DNA from: Nigrospora sphaerica
Lineage: Eukaryota; Ascomycota; Sordariomycetes; Amphisphaeriales; Apiosporaceae
Reading direction: 5' to 3'
Length of the DNA: 64,000 bases
Assembly: GCA_018287875.1 (NCBI GenBank)
Contig: JAGVVL010000001.1
Coordinates: 3,968,001-4,032,000, forward strand
The notes beneath the pieces were generated by a model that did no database searches, was not told the DNA's origin, and saw nothing but the letters and a program-made list of their open reading frames with translations. Positions 21,601 through 32,344 of the stretch are shown here, piece by piece (positions within the stretch are counted from its first letter, which is position 1; the number at the start of each line of letters is the position of its first letter). A program made the position numbers and the translations under genes.

Positions 21601-23905
21601 CACAAGGTTCAGGCGCAACGAGGTGTCAAGATCTATTGCTTTCAGCCGCCCGGTTGCCAGGTTCCCTTACTCGGTGGCTGCATTCGCGACGCAAGCTTCT
21701 ATACCTCTCTGACAGCCACGGCCGGCACGCGGGCTTTCTGGGCCCGCGAGAAGACGAGATGCAGCAAAGGGGGCCCGCCCGTCCTTCTGTCTTTCCGGGG
21801 CGCCCAGGGGAGTGGAGTGGCCGCGTCCTGTCTTTGATCCGCCTCTCCTTGTCTCGTGTTCCTGAGATCACCTGCCTGGCACTAACGGCGCCCAGGCCAT
21901 CGGTCCACCGCTGCCCAGTCCCCCGAAGAGGAGCCCTGGCCCCAGAAAACGGTGCCGGACGCCGTCTGGGCATGCACAGCGATGCTCCATTCTTCCGAGA
22001 AACCCGTGTCCGCCTCCAGCCGAACCAGCTTGAACAATCTTCACGTTCCTGCACTTAGTCATGCCCATTCCGCTCAACCGCTCCTCATGCAAAGGCGACC
22101 TACCCAGCCGAAGCTCTTCTGGGTGACGATCAAGGCCACAGGCTGTTGAGCCCCCGGGCCCCGAGTCGGTTCCGCTGCACAAGTACTGACTTGCCTGGGA
22201 AACTCAGCTTGCCACGAATGTCCCAGCCCGTCCGGTCGACACCGGCCTTGTACTGCTGGAAAATATACCAACAGACCCAAAGACCCAAGGCTGCCACCCC
22301 TCCATCAATGAGCCGAGCCTCCATCTGGGCCCTCGCCGAAGACTGAGCTTACGTCCAATCTCACCTTGATCCATACCGGAACATTGCGACAATGGGACAT
22401 GGTTCTTTTGTTCGTGACATCATGGCCGACAGCTGGCCCGTTGGCAGCATTCCGCGATTGCTTGGGTGGTGCGAGGCGTCGTTTGGCTCGGTCAAGTACA
22501 ACCGTCACACTGCACGCATTGCCGACCTGCCTCCATTACGACCCCCAAAAATGCCCAACGGCACCTGGAGCCGAAGTTTCACAGCAGGCCACGCTGTCCC
22601 GTTTTGAACACCATAAGCCCTGCTTGTATCGCGTAGTCCAAACCTGGAGCGGGCAGATAAGCATACTCGTGATCATCTTGTACCCAACTTTCGTGGTTAC
22701 CGCAACTGAGGGCCGGCGATTTGGACAGAGGCCTATCGGGCTGGGCGGATGATAACAAGTGGTAGGCGAACAGCCCAAGGACTCCCGTGGTTCTCTGAAT
22801 GCCATGGAGACTCGTCGTCTCGTTTTGTCGCATCGGACCTCGTGAACCCAACTGCCGCAACAGCCATTGACAGAGGCAATGACACAATCACGGTACATAT
22901 TACTGCTTGGTTTGGGTACCTGCACAATCTCGACTTACACAATCCAGGTTGCCGACGAAATGTCTCCAGAATCCAAGGCAATCCTAAATTTGTATTGGTG
23001 AGCTTGGAAAACGCATACCACGCCCGTGCTCCACGAGACACGCATCTGGTCATTGTCGGTTGCTTCGCGAACGCCATAGTGCAAACCGTGGGTTAGGCAG
23101 GCCTCTTGTTCACGCTATCTGACAGCATATGTAGCATATTGGACCCTTGAACGGGCGGGAGGGGAACAATTGACTTGCTCCTCTCACTGATCAAAGATGT
23201 CTAGGGGATCGAAACTCAAGGTACACTGACGGAACCATTGAGCGAATATCTTTTATAAATCTTTGCATTTGGGTGGCAGCGGCCTCCGGACCAGCAAGTC
23301 ACCAGCGGCCACTTCAGTCCAACATGAGTGTCGGCTCCTCCCGATCGCAACCCGGCGTTGTGGTGGCGTCCCCATGGTGATACGGGGACGGAGAAAACCA
23401 CATGGAGCCGTAAAAGTACATCGGCCGAGGATACTGAAGGGGACGCTGCGAGCCATACAGCAAGCATGCCCGGCGATTGTTTGTGAGCTACGCCCACGCC
23501 TCGCAGGCCGGCGAAGCGGGTGTAGTACGGCACGTGTCCCCCTTTCCGCTTTCCTTTCGCCGCCGGCATGTTGCCTCCGCCAAAAAAAATCAAGTTTCTC
23601 TCGAGCAAGCAGGCATGAGTAAACCGTACGGCAGTGTGGGTCGCATCTTGCCCGAGGGGAGCCATGGGAACCGGGCGCGGCCTTGCAAGAGGGGTAAATA
23701 GAGGAGTAGCTAACAGTGATGAAGAGAAGAACAAGAGAAATCGAAATCGAATCCATCAGCAGGCCCCCACATCCGTGTATGAAACGTACGAGTTCCAACC
23801 CCTCAGAATGAAACGACGACGAAGAGCCGTCTTGCTTCCGGGAGAAAGATGCCTCTTTTCGCCTTCTCTCTCCCCTCCGCGAGTCGCCCAGAAGCGGGAG
23901 ACGGC
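18666..23905. other. Gene-poor region
   Basis: About 5.2 kb with no gene I can support. The first few hundred bases are CT-rich on the minus strand, consistent with the leader and promoter of the membrane-protein gene. Elsewhere open frames are short, overlap on both strands and contain no domain signature. It includes the 17-bp minisatellite at 20971-21123 and a near-palindrome built on ACCTACCTAGG at 19923-19938. A short minus-strand frame at 22130-22324 has a hydrophobic N-terminus (MEARLIDGGVAALGLWVCWY) but I could not extend it into a gene. Confidence 0.45.
20971..21123 (+). repeat. 17-bp minisatellite, nine tandem copies
   Basis: Nine head-to-tail 17-bp units, consensus GGTACGAACAGTTGGCT. 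Copies 1-6 are identical; 7-9 carry progressive changes (G to A at position 6, then changes in the last five bases). The pattern suggests expansion from one end. Because 17 is not a multiple of three and the unit lacks stop triplets in the frames used, long frames run through it on both strands. Confidence 0.97.
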
Positions 23906-24219
23906 TCACTTCTTGGCGGTCTTGGGCTTCTTCGAGGAGCCCTGGGTCGCGGCCATGGAGGTCGGGTGGGAATAGACGCCGTGCGAGGCCGCGGACCAGC
24001 TCCCGACCACCTCGCCGACGCCGTCCCAGGGGCCGGATACGGCCTGCTGGTGCATCCAGGCCTCGGTGTTCTTTGAGGAGCCCGTCGGCTGACTGTGGCC
24101 TACGGGGTTTACGTTCAGCGTCGAGATTCCCCCCCCCCTGTGGCAGGGCTGTGTAAACTAGGGTACTCACGAGAGGAGCTGCTGCCCTTACTGGACTTGC
24201 TGGACTTCTGGTGCGTCAT
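23906..24219 (-). CDS. Small hypothetical protein, two exons, 80 residues
   Basis: Exon 1 (24171-24219) encodes MTHQKSSKSSKGSSSS. A GTGAGT...CCGTAG intron with a CTGAAC branch-like site follows. Exon 2 (23906-24099) encodes the rest, including EAWMHQQAVSGPWDGVGEVV and the basic end KKPKTAKK. Each piece was too short to stand out alone, but they join in frame to exactly 81 codons including the stop. The core has the Trp/Gly spacing of a genuine conserved peptide rather than noise, while both ends are Ser/Lys-rich. No signal peptide or membrane helix is seen. I do not know its function; it resembles small fungal proteins of unknown role. Confidence 0.65.
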
Positions 24220-24409
24220 GTCCACGGATGGGTGGGGGCACTGGGGTATTCCGAAGTGTTTGCGGGTTCGAGACGGGCCAGAGTAAGGGGAACGGGCCGG
24301 GCAGTGTTGGCTTTTCGTCGCGTACCCTAAAAGGCAAACGGGTCAAGGCGAGGACGGCAGTGCCTGTGACGAGGACATCTGGTCCCCAGGAACAGAAGGG
24401 GTCCGCCCA

Positions 24410-24416
24410 TTATATA
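24410..24416 (-). promoter_or_regulatory. TATA-like box upstream of the 80-residue protein
   Basis: TATATAA on the minus strand about 190 bases upstream of the ATG at 24219. Position and sequence fit a TATA element with a moderately long leader. Confidence 0.35.
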
Positions 24417-24419
24417 GAC

Positions 24420-27400
24420 GGAGCCCAAATCCTGGGGGCGAGCAGGCGGCTTCAAGCTCAGCCGCTGTTAGGGGGAAAGCTTCCGGCCCAGGGCGAGGTC
24501 AACGCGAGTTTGGCGAAGCCTTCAGGCTGGTCCCGGAGGTCAGGTACTGTACGCGGCCGCGGCGGCAGAGGCATTTTCGGCTGCGATCAGCCACGGGGCT
24601 GGTCCACCACCATGGCCGGCCGAACAACGCCATCCACGAAGCTGGTCCAGGGATCCCCCCGCCAGGTCCAGCCTGGTAACACAGCCCAGCCGGCGTTGCG
24701 TCGATGAAACAGGCGAGCTGTATACCACCGTTTCTGCTCTCCACCCTATCGAGCAGTGTGACGATGCCGTGCCCTCCCCGCCCAAAGGGCTTCATGGACC
24801 GTCAAGCTTCCTTACTGGGCTGGCCATGTGCAGACGCTACACCTCCACAACCGCGGCCTGTGTGGGGTACAGCAGTGACCGGAACGACTTGAACTCTCAC
24901 ACTCTCGAAACAACAAGAATCCAGGTTAGGCCATCGCCGGCGCTGCTATTATTTGGCAGTTGGTGTATCCCGGCCCGTGCTCGACGACGGAGAGCCCCCG
25001 CGGAATATCAAGCCCGGTTCTGCCTGCCGAGTGTCTCCTTCGCGTGCCACTCAACCTGCCCCTCGGGTCCGGGGCATGGGCTCTCGACGAATGGATTGAG
25101 CATGCCCCCGGCGTGAAGACAAACCCCTACCGGCTCGCGTCGACCAGCCTCTGTTACCGTGGGCCCCCCTTGCATGTACCGATTCCTGCACCCCGGGCAC
25201 CGATTCCTACACATCAGGCCATGCACGGCGAGCGCCTCGATGGGCATCACGTCCGGGGGTGGCCCAGCGTATCTGTCGACTGCAGACGAGGGCAGCCGGT
25301 GCCGAACCAAGGGGGGGGCGCTAGGCTGACGGGGTAACAGGACGTCTTTCGAGACGCAGTGATCGACACGGGACCCTGCAGGCTTTTTTCCCTCGTGCGC
25401 AATCGCGGCCAAGACCATCACCCCCCCTTTCGCCCCCAGGGAATTTTCTTTTTGGCAGACGCCAAGGCGGCCAGCTGCATCGCCACCCCGTCGAATTTCT
25501 GGCCGGACAGATGGGTGCTCGCGAGGGTTCCCGTCATCCGCTTCGCGTTCCTGGGTAAAAAGACGGTGACGCTCGCTCGCCTCGTGCTTCTTTACGCTCC
25601 GCGCCACGCGCTTCCGCTTTCCCCCCTGCGGCATTTGCGTTACGTCGTCCAGGTGCGCCGGAAGCACGTCAGACGGAAAAGCTGTGCTCGCCAACTGGGG
25701 AGCACCTCCGGCCGGATTTCCTCGTGCCTCGTACCGCGTTCCCTAACCGGCACGGTGGAGGGTGGGGAGGAGGGACGGGCGAGAGGGGAGCGGGACCACG
25801 ACGGCCTTTGCATAATCTCGCATGGATACTACCGTAGCCCACGCTTTGTTGCATCTGTTGGGGGGTACGGACGGGCCGCTTCTAGAACATCTGACCCCCC
25901 ATCCCACCCTTGGGTCTATTCTTCTCGTACCTCTTTATCACGAACCTGCAGAAGGTGTACCCTCGCGTGTCTGGCCGACCTCGCTACGGCATGTCGGTTC
26001 CCTTCTATCGGGAAAGCAGCAGTGGCCTTTGGGCCGTGATCCGTCGGGGAGCGCATTACGGCGACCTTGCCCCCGGGGTCCAGTCCGCCAGACCCAGCCT
26101 TGAGTACATCAGCAACGCTGCTATTCCCAATACGACGGGACGGTCTAAGACACTGTGTTACGGAAGGAAAAGAAAAGAATACCCCCCTCGACATCTCGGG
26201 CGAAAGGGTATGAGCACGCCACGTAGCCGACCACGGCTGTTTGGGGCCCCACGGCGCCTGTCATCATCAGCCCCATGGCCCATGACGTTGAAGCCTGCTG
26301 GGGGGAATACATTTCCCCTCTTGCATATCGGTGGCAGCTCTCCAAGCCCGCCGAGTTGTGTGCCTGTGTTTGATTCACGGGCGAAAGGCACGGGGGGTTT
26401 CATGCCGGTCCCCAGGGCAAGGCACTTGTCATACCTCTGCCATCCCGGGCAAGTCTACTGGCTTTCGGCTGGGATGGCCTCAGGGACCGGATCGGCCTGC
26501 CCGCGCAATGGAGCGCCGCGAGTTCTCTATTGATGCGCCGGATGACACAAGGCCACATGGCGACGCTCCTGGCGACATTCTCGGACGGCATACGCATGCA
26601 GCCCGCGCAGCTGAAAAGCGGCGCAAAAGGGGCAGGCCGAGCCGTTCAGCTCGAAACTTCCCACGTGGCCCGCTTCGTTCAGCTGCCCCATGGCGCACGA
26701 AACGGCGAATATATCGTTAGGAACAGGCTATCATGGTGGCCACAACGCCTCCTCTGTAACCGGGGGGGGCAGCCATGTGTGCGCGCCTATGTGCACAGCT
26801 GTCGACGGGATGTATATGTGCGTGCAACTTGAGGTAGGGGCTGGGGGGGAAAGGATGGTGTCCACGTGGAAGCAGGCATTCCGGAGGTTTTTCCACCGCC
26901 GCCACTTCGCCTCCCACAAGCCGCCGTCCTCTTTACCGTGAGGCCATGCAAATGTGGGCGGCCTCGTTGGGGTAACCTCAACAACGCAGAGCTTGTCGCC
27001 GGATACGGGGGCGCAATACGGGCCTTGAGGCGTATCTAGCACGCAACTCGGTTTGTTTCAGGTCGACCACTCGGCCGTATAAGGCCGTCGCTCCGGGTAA
27101 GGTCCTCAAGGGCCATGGCATGACAATGGTCCGATTTGCGACGCCGAGCTGGTCATCTGTGCCGTCTGTCAGCCGTCAGCTACGAGAATACAGGCCAGCC
27201 GGTAAGCGGGATACGTCTCGGCCGAACGACCACGAAGTGCGGCGCTGGCCCACGACGACTGCATTACTGGCATGCTCGGTAGTGCATGATGTCTTGTTCG
27301 TAGGGCTCTCGGTGAGTACAGCAATTAGATACTTGATACGGCACGAAGAAGGGCAGCGGCGGGCATTCTTCCTGGCTGAACTTTGGTCGTGGGTCGACTT

Positions 27401-27875
27401 GTCGTCGATCGCACCATCCGGGCTGGACGAGTGCCTCGGCATCGCCGACCCACAAAGCATCCCGGAAAGTTGATATAGGAGTCGTTGGCGATATCAGACG
27501 TAAGCACCGGATTCCCTCGCGGCGGGAGCTTGGCTTCGGCGCTCTTATCTAAACAGCGTTGCATGCAGGTCCGTATAGGCAAAATGACCGACGGCCGTGT
27601 TGGAGAGGCCATCAGATAACGGCTGTAATGGATGAGAGCGGAGCTACGTAGCGCCTGCCAAGGAAGGGGCAGCTGCGGACCGTCTTATCAGATCCGAAAA
27701 TCCGGTGGGGCGATGAGGGCATGCCTTCCGGCATCGGTACCCGCTTGGGTAGGTAATGACAAGGATCGGCTCGGGAATCTGGGGGGCCGAGCAGAGAGGC
27801 GTTCTGAACGTCTCATGACGCTCGTTACTTGTTCGTCTCGCCTTTGTGCTGCTCACAGACCCGAAACCCATCGCG
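24420..27875. other. Gene-poor region
   Basis: About 3.5 kb upstream of the first hydantoinase gene. The longest frame (minus, 25008-25694, 228 codons) overlaps a plus-strand frame and shows no domain, hydrophobic pattern or motif that I recognise. I see no supported gene, RNA or mobile element. Confidence 0.45.
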
Positions 27876-27947
27876 GACTCGCCCTGTCGTGACTAGCAAC
27901 GCTCTCCCTGCCGTGAACAGCCGCGCTCGCCCTGCCGTGAATAGCCA
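27876..27947 (+). repeat. 24-bp imperfect tandem repeat abutting a start codon
   Basis: Three 24-bp units (27876-27899, 27900-27923, 27924-27947) sharing the core CTCGCCCTGCCGTGAAT with substitutions. A partial fourth unit (CGCTCGCC) ends directly at the ATG of the HyuA fusion gene at 27956. The array therefore forms its proximal leader or promoter. Confidence 0.8.
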
Positions 27948-27955
27948 CGCTCGCC

Positions 27956-30900
27956 ATGTTGCGTATCGGCGTGGACGTGGGCGGTACCAACACCGACGGC
28001 GTCGTCTTGGACCCCTCGCGCGCAGCGGAGCCGGACAAGGGCCTCATCGCTTTCCACAAGGCCCCGACGACGGCGAACCCCAGCCATGGCATCAACGACG
28101 CCATCACCACCATGTTCCGGACCGCCGGCATCCGCCCGGACGACGTGGCCAGCGTCACCATCGGCACCACGCATTTCGTGAACGCCGTCGTGGAGCGGGA
28201 CGCCTCCCGTCTTTCCCGCGTCGCCGTGCTCCGTCTCTGCGGCCCCTTTGCCAAGCACGCGACCCCGTGCATTGACTGGCCCGAAGACCTACGGCACCTG
28301 ATCCTCGGGCATTACGCCCTGCTGCAGGGCGGTCTCGAGGTGGATGGCCAACTCATATCCGACATCAGCCCGGACGAGATCCGGGCGCAGTGCGCCATTA
28401 TCAAGAAAAAGGGCATCCGGAGTGTCGTCGTGGCCGGCATTTTCAGCCCCATCGACACGATAGAGCGCCAGGAGGAACGTGCCGCTGCCATCATCGGCGC
28501 CGAGATCTCGGGGTGCGACGTAGTCCTTTCCAAGGACGTGGCCAACTTGGGCTTCATGGAGCGTGAAAATGCCGCCATTCTCAACGCTTCCATCTTGTCT
28601 TTCGGTACGTCGGATGACGCCTTGCACGCGGTCGACCCCCGACCGTCCGCAGTCGCCGTCACAAAACGAGCCCGGGATAGCCCTGCAGCATCTTACGCGG
28701 AGCGGCATGCTAACATGGTTACAGCGAGACGAACGATCCGGTCTTTCCAGGAACCCGTCCGAGACTTGGGATTGAAGTGTCCAGTTTTCATCACGCAAAA
28801 CGATGGGACCATCCTGTCGGGCGAGAGGGCCGCCCAGCTCCCCATCCGAACCTTTTCGAGTGGGCCGACAAACAGCATGAGGGGAGCCGCCTTTCTCGTC
28901 CAGCAAGAAATCGACGAGCCCATTATGGTGGTGGATATTGGGGGGACCACCACCGACGTCGGCCTCCTGCTGGCCAACGGCTTTCCGCGACAGCAGGCCG
29001 CATACAGTGATTTGGCGGGCGTGCGAATGAACTTTCCGTGCCCCGATGTCAAGAGCATCGGGTTGGGCGGCGGTTCCATTGTACGCGACGGAGAAGACCT
29101 TACCGTAGGCCCGGACAGCGTTGGTTTCCGGCTGACGCAAGACGCTTTGGTCTTTGGGGGCCGGGTGTTGACGGCAACGGACTGCAGTGTGCAAGCTGAC
29201 CCCAGCTTGCAGATTGGTGACAGCAATTTGGTCACCGGTGCTCTGGGCGGAGGGAGCCTGCCCAAGTTTACAGCCGTGGTGAGACACAAGCTGGAAAGAA
29301 TTATTGACACTATGAAGACGTCCCCCGCCGACATACCCGTCCTACTCGTTGGCGGAGGGGCGGTTATTGCCCCGGATGCCTTGAAGGGCGCCAGCACGGT
29401 TATGAAGCCCAAATTTGCCGGAGTGGCCAACGCCATAGGGGCAGCGGTAAGCAATCCCGGGACGGGACGTCATCATTACTCTGTTGGAAGGAGCACGCTG
29501 ACTGGGATGGTTCAAGATGGCTCGTGTTAGTGCTGTGGTGGACACGGTGAAATCAACAGAGTCGAAACCGGCCCGAGAAGTGCTGGAAGAAGTATGCCAG
29601 GATGCGATAGAAAGAACCGTGGCCGCCGGTGCCCTGCGAGACACGGTGAAGGTCGTGGAAAAAGACAGCTTTCCCCTGCCGGTAAGTACCGCCATTGGGC
29701 CCCGCCGAACTCGGAAAAAGGCTGACGAGGTAATCCTGGCAGTACATTGAGCACAAGACTCGCTTTGTGGTTCGGGCTGCCGGGGATTGCGATTATTCAC
29801 GGACGGAATTCACGACGACGCTTCCGGAAGAGTCCACCTCCGGTGAAGAGATTTGCGCCAGTGACCTCGAGCGGCCTTCGGACACGCCTCGCGGGATGGC
29901 ACCACGCCGACCCAAGGCCACGGATATTGACATATCCACATATAAGCCGAAGGTCGAGCATGGTGTGTGGTATATCAGCGAAACGGACGTCGAGTGGATC
30001 TCGATAGGATGCTATATCCTCGGCACAGGAGGGGGCGGTAGCCCTTATGCCCACATGGTTCGCCTGCGACAGATGATACGAGACGGTGCTGTGGTTCGCG
30101 TGGTGAGCCCGGCCGACGTGGACGACGATGCTCGTGTCGGATGCGGCGGCGGAGTCGGCTCACCTACCGTAGGAATCGAGAAGTTGCAGGGCGATGCGAT
30201 GGTCCAGGCGCAAGAGGAGCTTTTCAAGGTATGTAAGAAACCGACAGACGCTGTTCTTCACGTCCTGTCCCCCCACTCATTTTGTATGGGAAGCTCGTTC
30301 GCGTCCCCCATCACCGACTGAGATTTCATTCGTGTGGATACTGACACGGGAGGCTGTAGGTCTGCGGTCAGCGAGCTACGCATATGATCTCGGTCGAGAT
30401 CGGGGGCGGTAACGGACTCCAGAGCATGATCCTGGGGGCCAGTACAGTCATGGACCTGCCAGCCGTCGATGGTGATTGGATGGGCCGAGCGTATCCAACC
30501 AAGTGGCAGACAACGCCGGTCGTGTTCAACGAACGACAGCCCATCTGGTCGCCCATTGCCGTGACGGATGGCAACGGCAATACCCTAGTCATGCCCCAGG
30601 CCAAGTCGGACTTTCACGTCGAGAGAATCATCCGTGCGGCCCTGAGCCAGATGGGCTCGGCCGTCGCCGCCGCCGACCCGCCCGTAACCGGCGCCGAATG
30701 CAAGCGGTGGGCTGTGGAGAACACCATCTCGCAGTCGTGGAGGATCGGACGGGCCGTCGCCAAGGCGCGGAGGGCCCAGTGTGTCGACCAGGTGGCCGAG
30801 ATGATCCTCGACGAGTGCGGCGGAGCCACGGCTGGGCGCGTACTGTTCAAGGGCAAGATCATCGGGGTGGAGCGCACGCTGAGGATGGGGCACGTCTACG

Positions 30901-31340
30901 GCGAATGCATCATTGAGGGCGCCGACGTCGTGGTGGACGACGGCAGCAGCGGTGCCGTGCGGGCGCCGCCCGAGTCGCAATTCCACGGCATGGTCAAGAT
31001 TCCGTTCAAGAACGAGAACGTGGCCGCTATCCGGTTCACCCGTACCGAGAGGGGCGGCCGCATCGTCGACACGGAGGGCGAGATGCTCGGGGTGGCGCCC
31101 GACCTCATCACCATCATCGACGCCCAGAACGGCGAGGCCGTTGGGACGCCTGAATACCGATACGGCCTCCTCGTGGTGGTCTTGGGCATCACCGCCAGCG
31201 AGAAGTGGACGAGTGAAAGGGGTATCGAAATCGGTGGTCCCAAGAGCTTCGGCATGGGCCATCTGACGTACAAGCCACTCGGCACGTTTGTGAAGCCCTG
31301 GAGCGTCATCGACGAGTACAACTGTAACCCAAGCAAGTAG
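27956..31340 (+). CDS. HyuA hydantoinase fused to S-methyl-thiohydantoin desulfurase-type (DUF917) domain
   Basis: Five exons, 27956-28604, 28725-29446, 29517-29681, 29743-30228 and 30360-31340, join to exactly 1000 residues. The N-terminal half is a hydantoinase/oxoprolinase A subunit: phosphate-binding GVDVGGTNTDGVVLD at residues 5-19, GTTHFVNAVVERDA, ITQNDGTILSGE, FSSGPTNSMRGAAF and DIGGTTTDVGLL. The C-terminal half (from about residue 620) has ISIGCYILGTGGGGSPY, SVEIGGGNGLQSM and GMGHLTYKPLGTF, characteristic of the family once called DUF917. HyuA proteins use ATP to open hydantoin or 5-oxoproline-type rings; the DUF917 family includes S-methyl-thiohydantoin desulfurases. The fusion implies consecutive steps on one cyclic substrate. 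Intron 1 is 120 nt and stop-free in frame. A second superfamily member follows 1 kb downstream on the same strand. Confidence 0.92.
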
Positions 31341-32009
31341 ATCACGGGCCCTCGGAGGTTAGGGAAGAGCGCCTATACACTGGAGGTTAAATCCGCAGTT
31401 CGGGATCCGGGTACATGGTACGTAGAATGACTGTCCACAGGTTTCCTTCTATCCCCGAGGTAAAGGGGGGGGGAAGGGAGAGGTCGGTATTGCCTTGCGT
31501 ATACTACCAAACACGGCCATGGACATGCCCTGAGTCCAGCGATAGATGGGATTGTCTACTCCAATGTTTGGACCTAGGTCTGTGTGCATGCATGATGGCT
31601 TCGAACAGCTGCTTTAGGAGTTTATCGGGCAGGGCGGTGGAAGGGAGGATGATGTAAGTACGAGTAGATGCTGCAGCATTGTGAAGTTGATACAACGGGC
31701 CGCAGATGATGTAAGATGGAACTTTGCCTATGTACCTCAGTTGTGACGAACACCTCCCAGTTCGGGTGGAGTCGGTCAACGGCGACGTGGATTACCGTCC
31801 AGATACGGATTCGACACTCTGCGTACAACACCGACCAACAAGAGGCCGCAGTACCTAAATTCAATCATTCACAGGGAGCCATTCCTGTCGCCTTATCGAT
31901 TACGAGGCAATTACCTTGTCTGGATCTGTCTTTGAAGTTGCGAGAAGACGGTTATCAGGATCCCGGGCAAAGAGACCTATAACACCGGGCATCGGCGAGC
32001 CGCCGATGT

Positions 32010-32054
32010 ACATGCGGGACATGCGGGACATGCGGGACATGTGGGACATGCGGG
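32010..32054 (+). repeat. 9-bp tandem repeat, five copies
   Basis: Five units of ACATGCGGG (fourth copy ACATGTGGG), in the promoter region of the HyuA-HyuB fusion gene. Confidence 0.95.
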
Positions 32055-32056
32055 AC

Positions 32057-32128
32057 CTGCTGCCCCTGCTGCACTTGCTGCGCCTGCTGCGCCTGCTGCA
32101 CCTGCTGCACCTGCTTCACCTGCTGCAC
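32057..32128 (+). repeat. 9-bp CTG-rich tandem repeat, eight copies
   Basis: Eight units close to CTGCTGCAC (variants end CCC, CGC or begin TTG), starting three bases after the preceding 9-bp array. On the minus strand it would read as a Gln-rich peptide, but it lies outside any supported gene. Confidence 0.92.
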
Positions 32129-32344
32129 CTGATATCGATGCCAAGCCCGATGCGATCCTGATAACCTACTATCTTGGGGTAAGTTATGATCAAGGCGGGG
32201 ATCATGGCATGACCAAACGGCGAGACTTGAAAGACAGACGACGTTCATGGCTTCGGGTCCTCCTTCGCAAAACCAGGCAAGCAACCAACCTGATCACAGC
32301 CGGACCCTGCGTTTTACCCCCTTTGCGTTGCACCCCGTAGAAAC

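Larger units (their letters stand above)
31341..32344. other. Spacer between the two hydantoinase genes
   Basis: About 1 kb between two same-strand genes, holding one 3' region and one promoter. Two adjacent arrays of 9-bp repeats lie at 32010-32128, roughly 220-330 bp upstream of the next ATG. I see no gene in it. Confidence 0.6.

Noticed and set aside
22130..22324. Short minus-strand frame with a hydrophobic N-terminus and a possible GC-AG donor (CAGGCAAGT)
   Set aside because: I could not find a second exon that continues a sensible protein, so it is not called as a gene.
25008..25694. 228-codon minus-strand frame
   Set aside because: Overlaps a plus-strand frame of similar length, and I see no domain, signal or plausible splice partner.
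31981..32161. CRISPR-like reading of the 9-bp arrays
   Set aside because: Units are contiguous without spacers, only 9 bp long, and the genome is eukaryotic.
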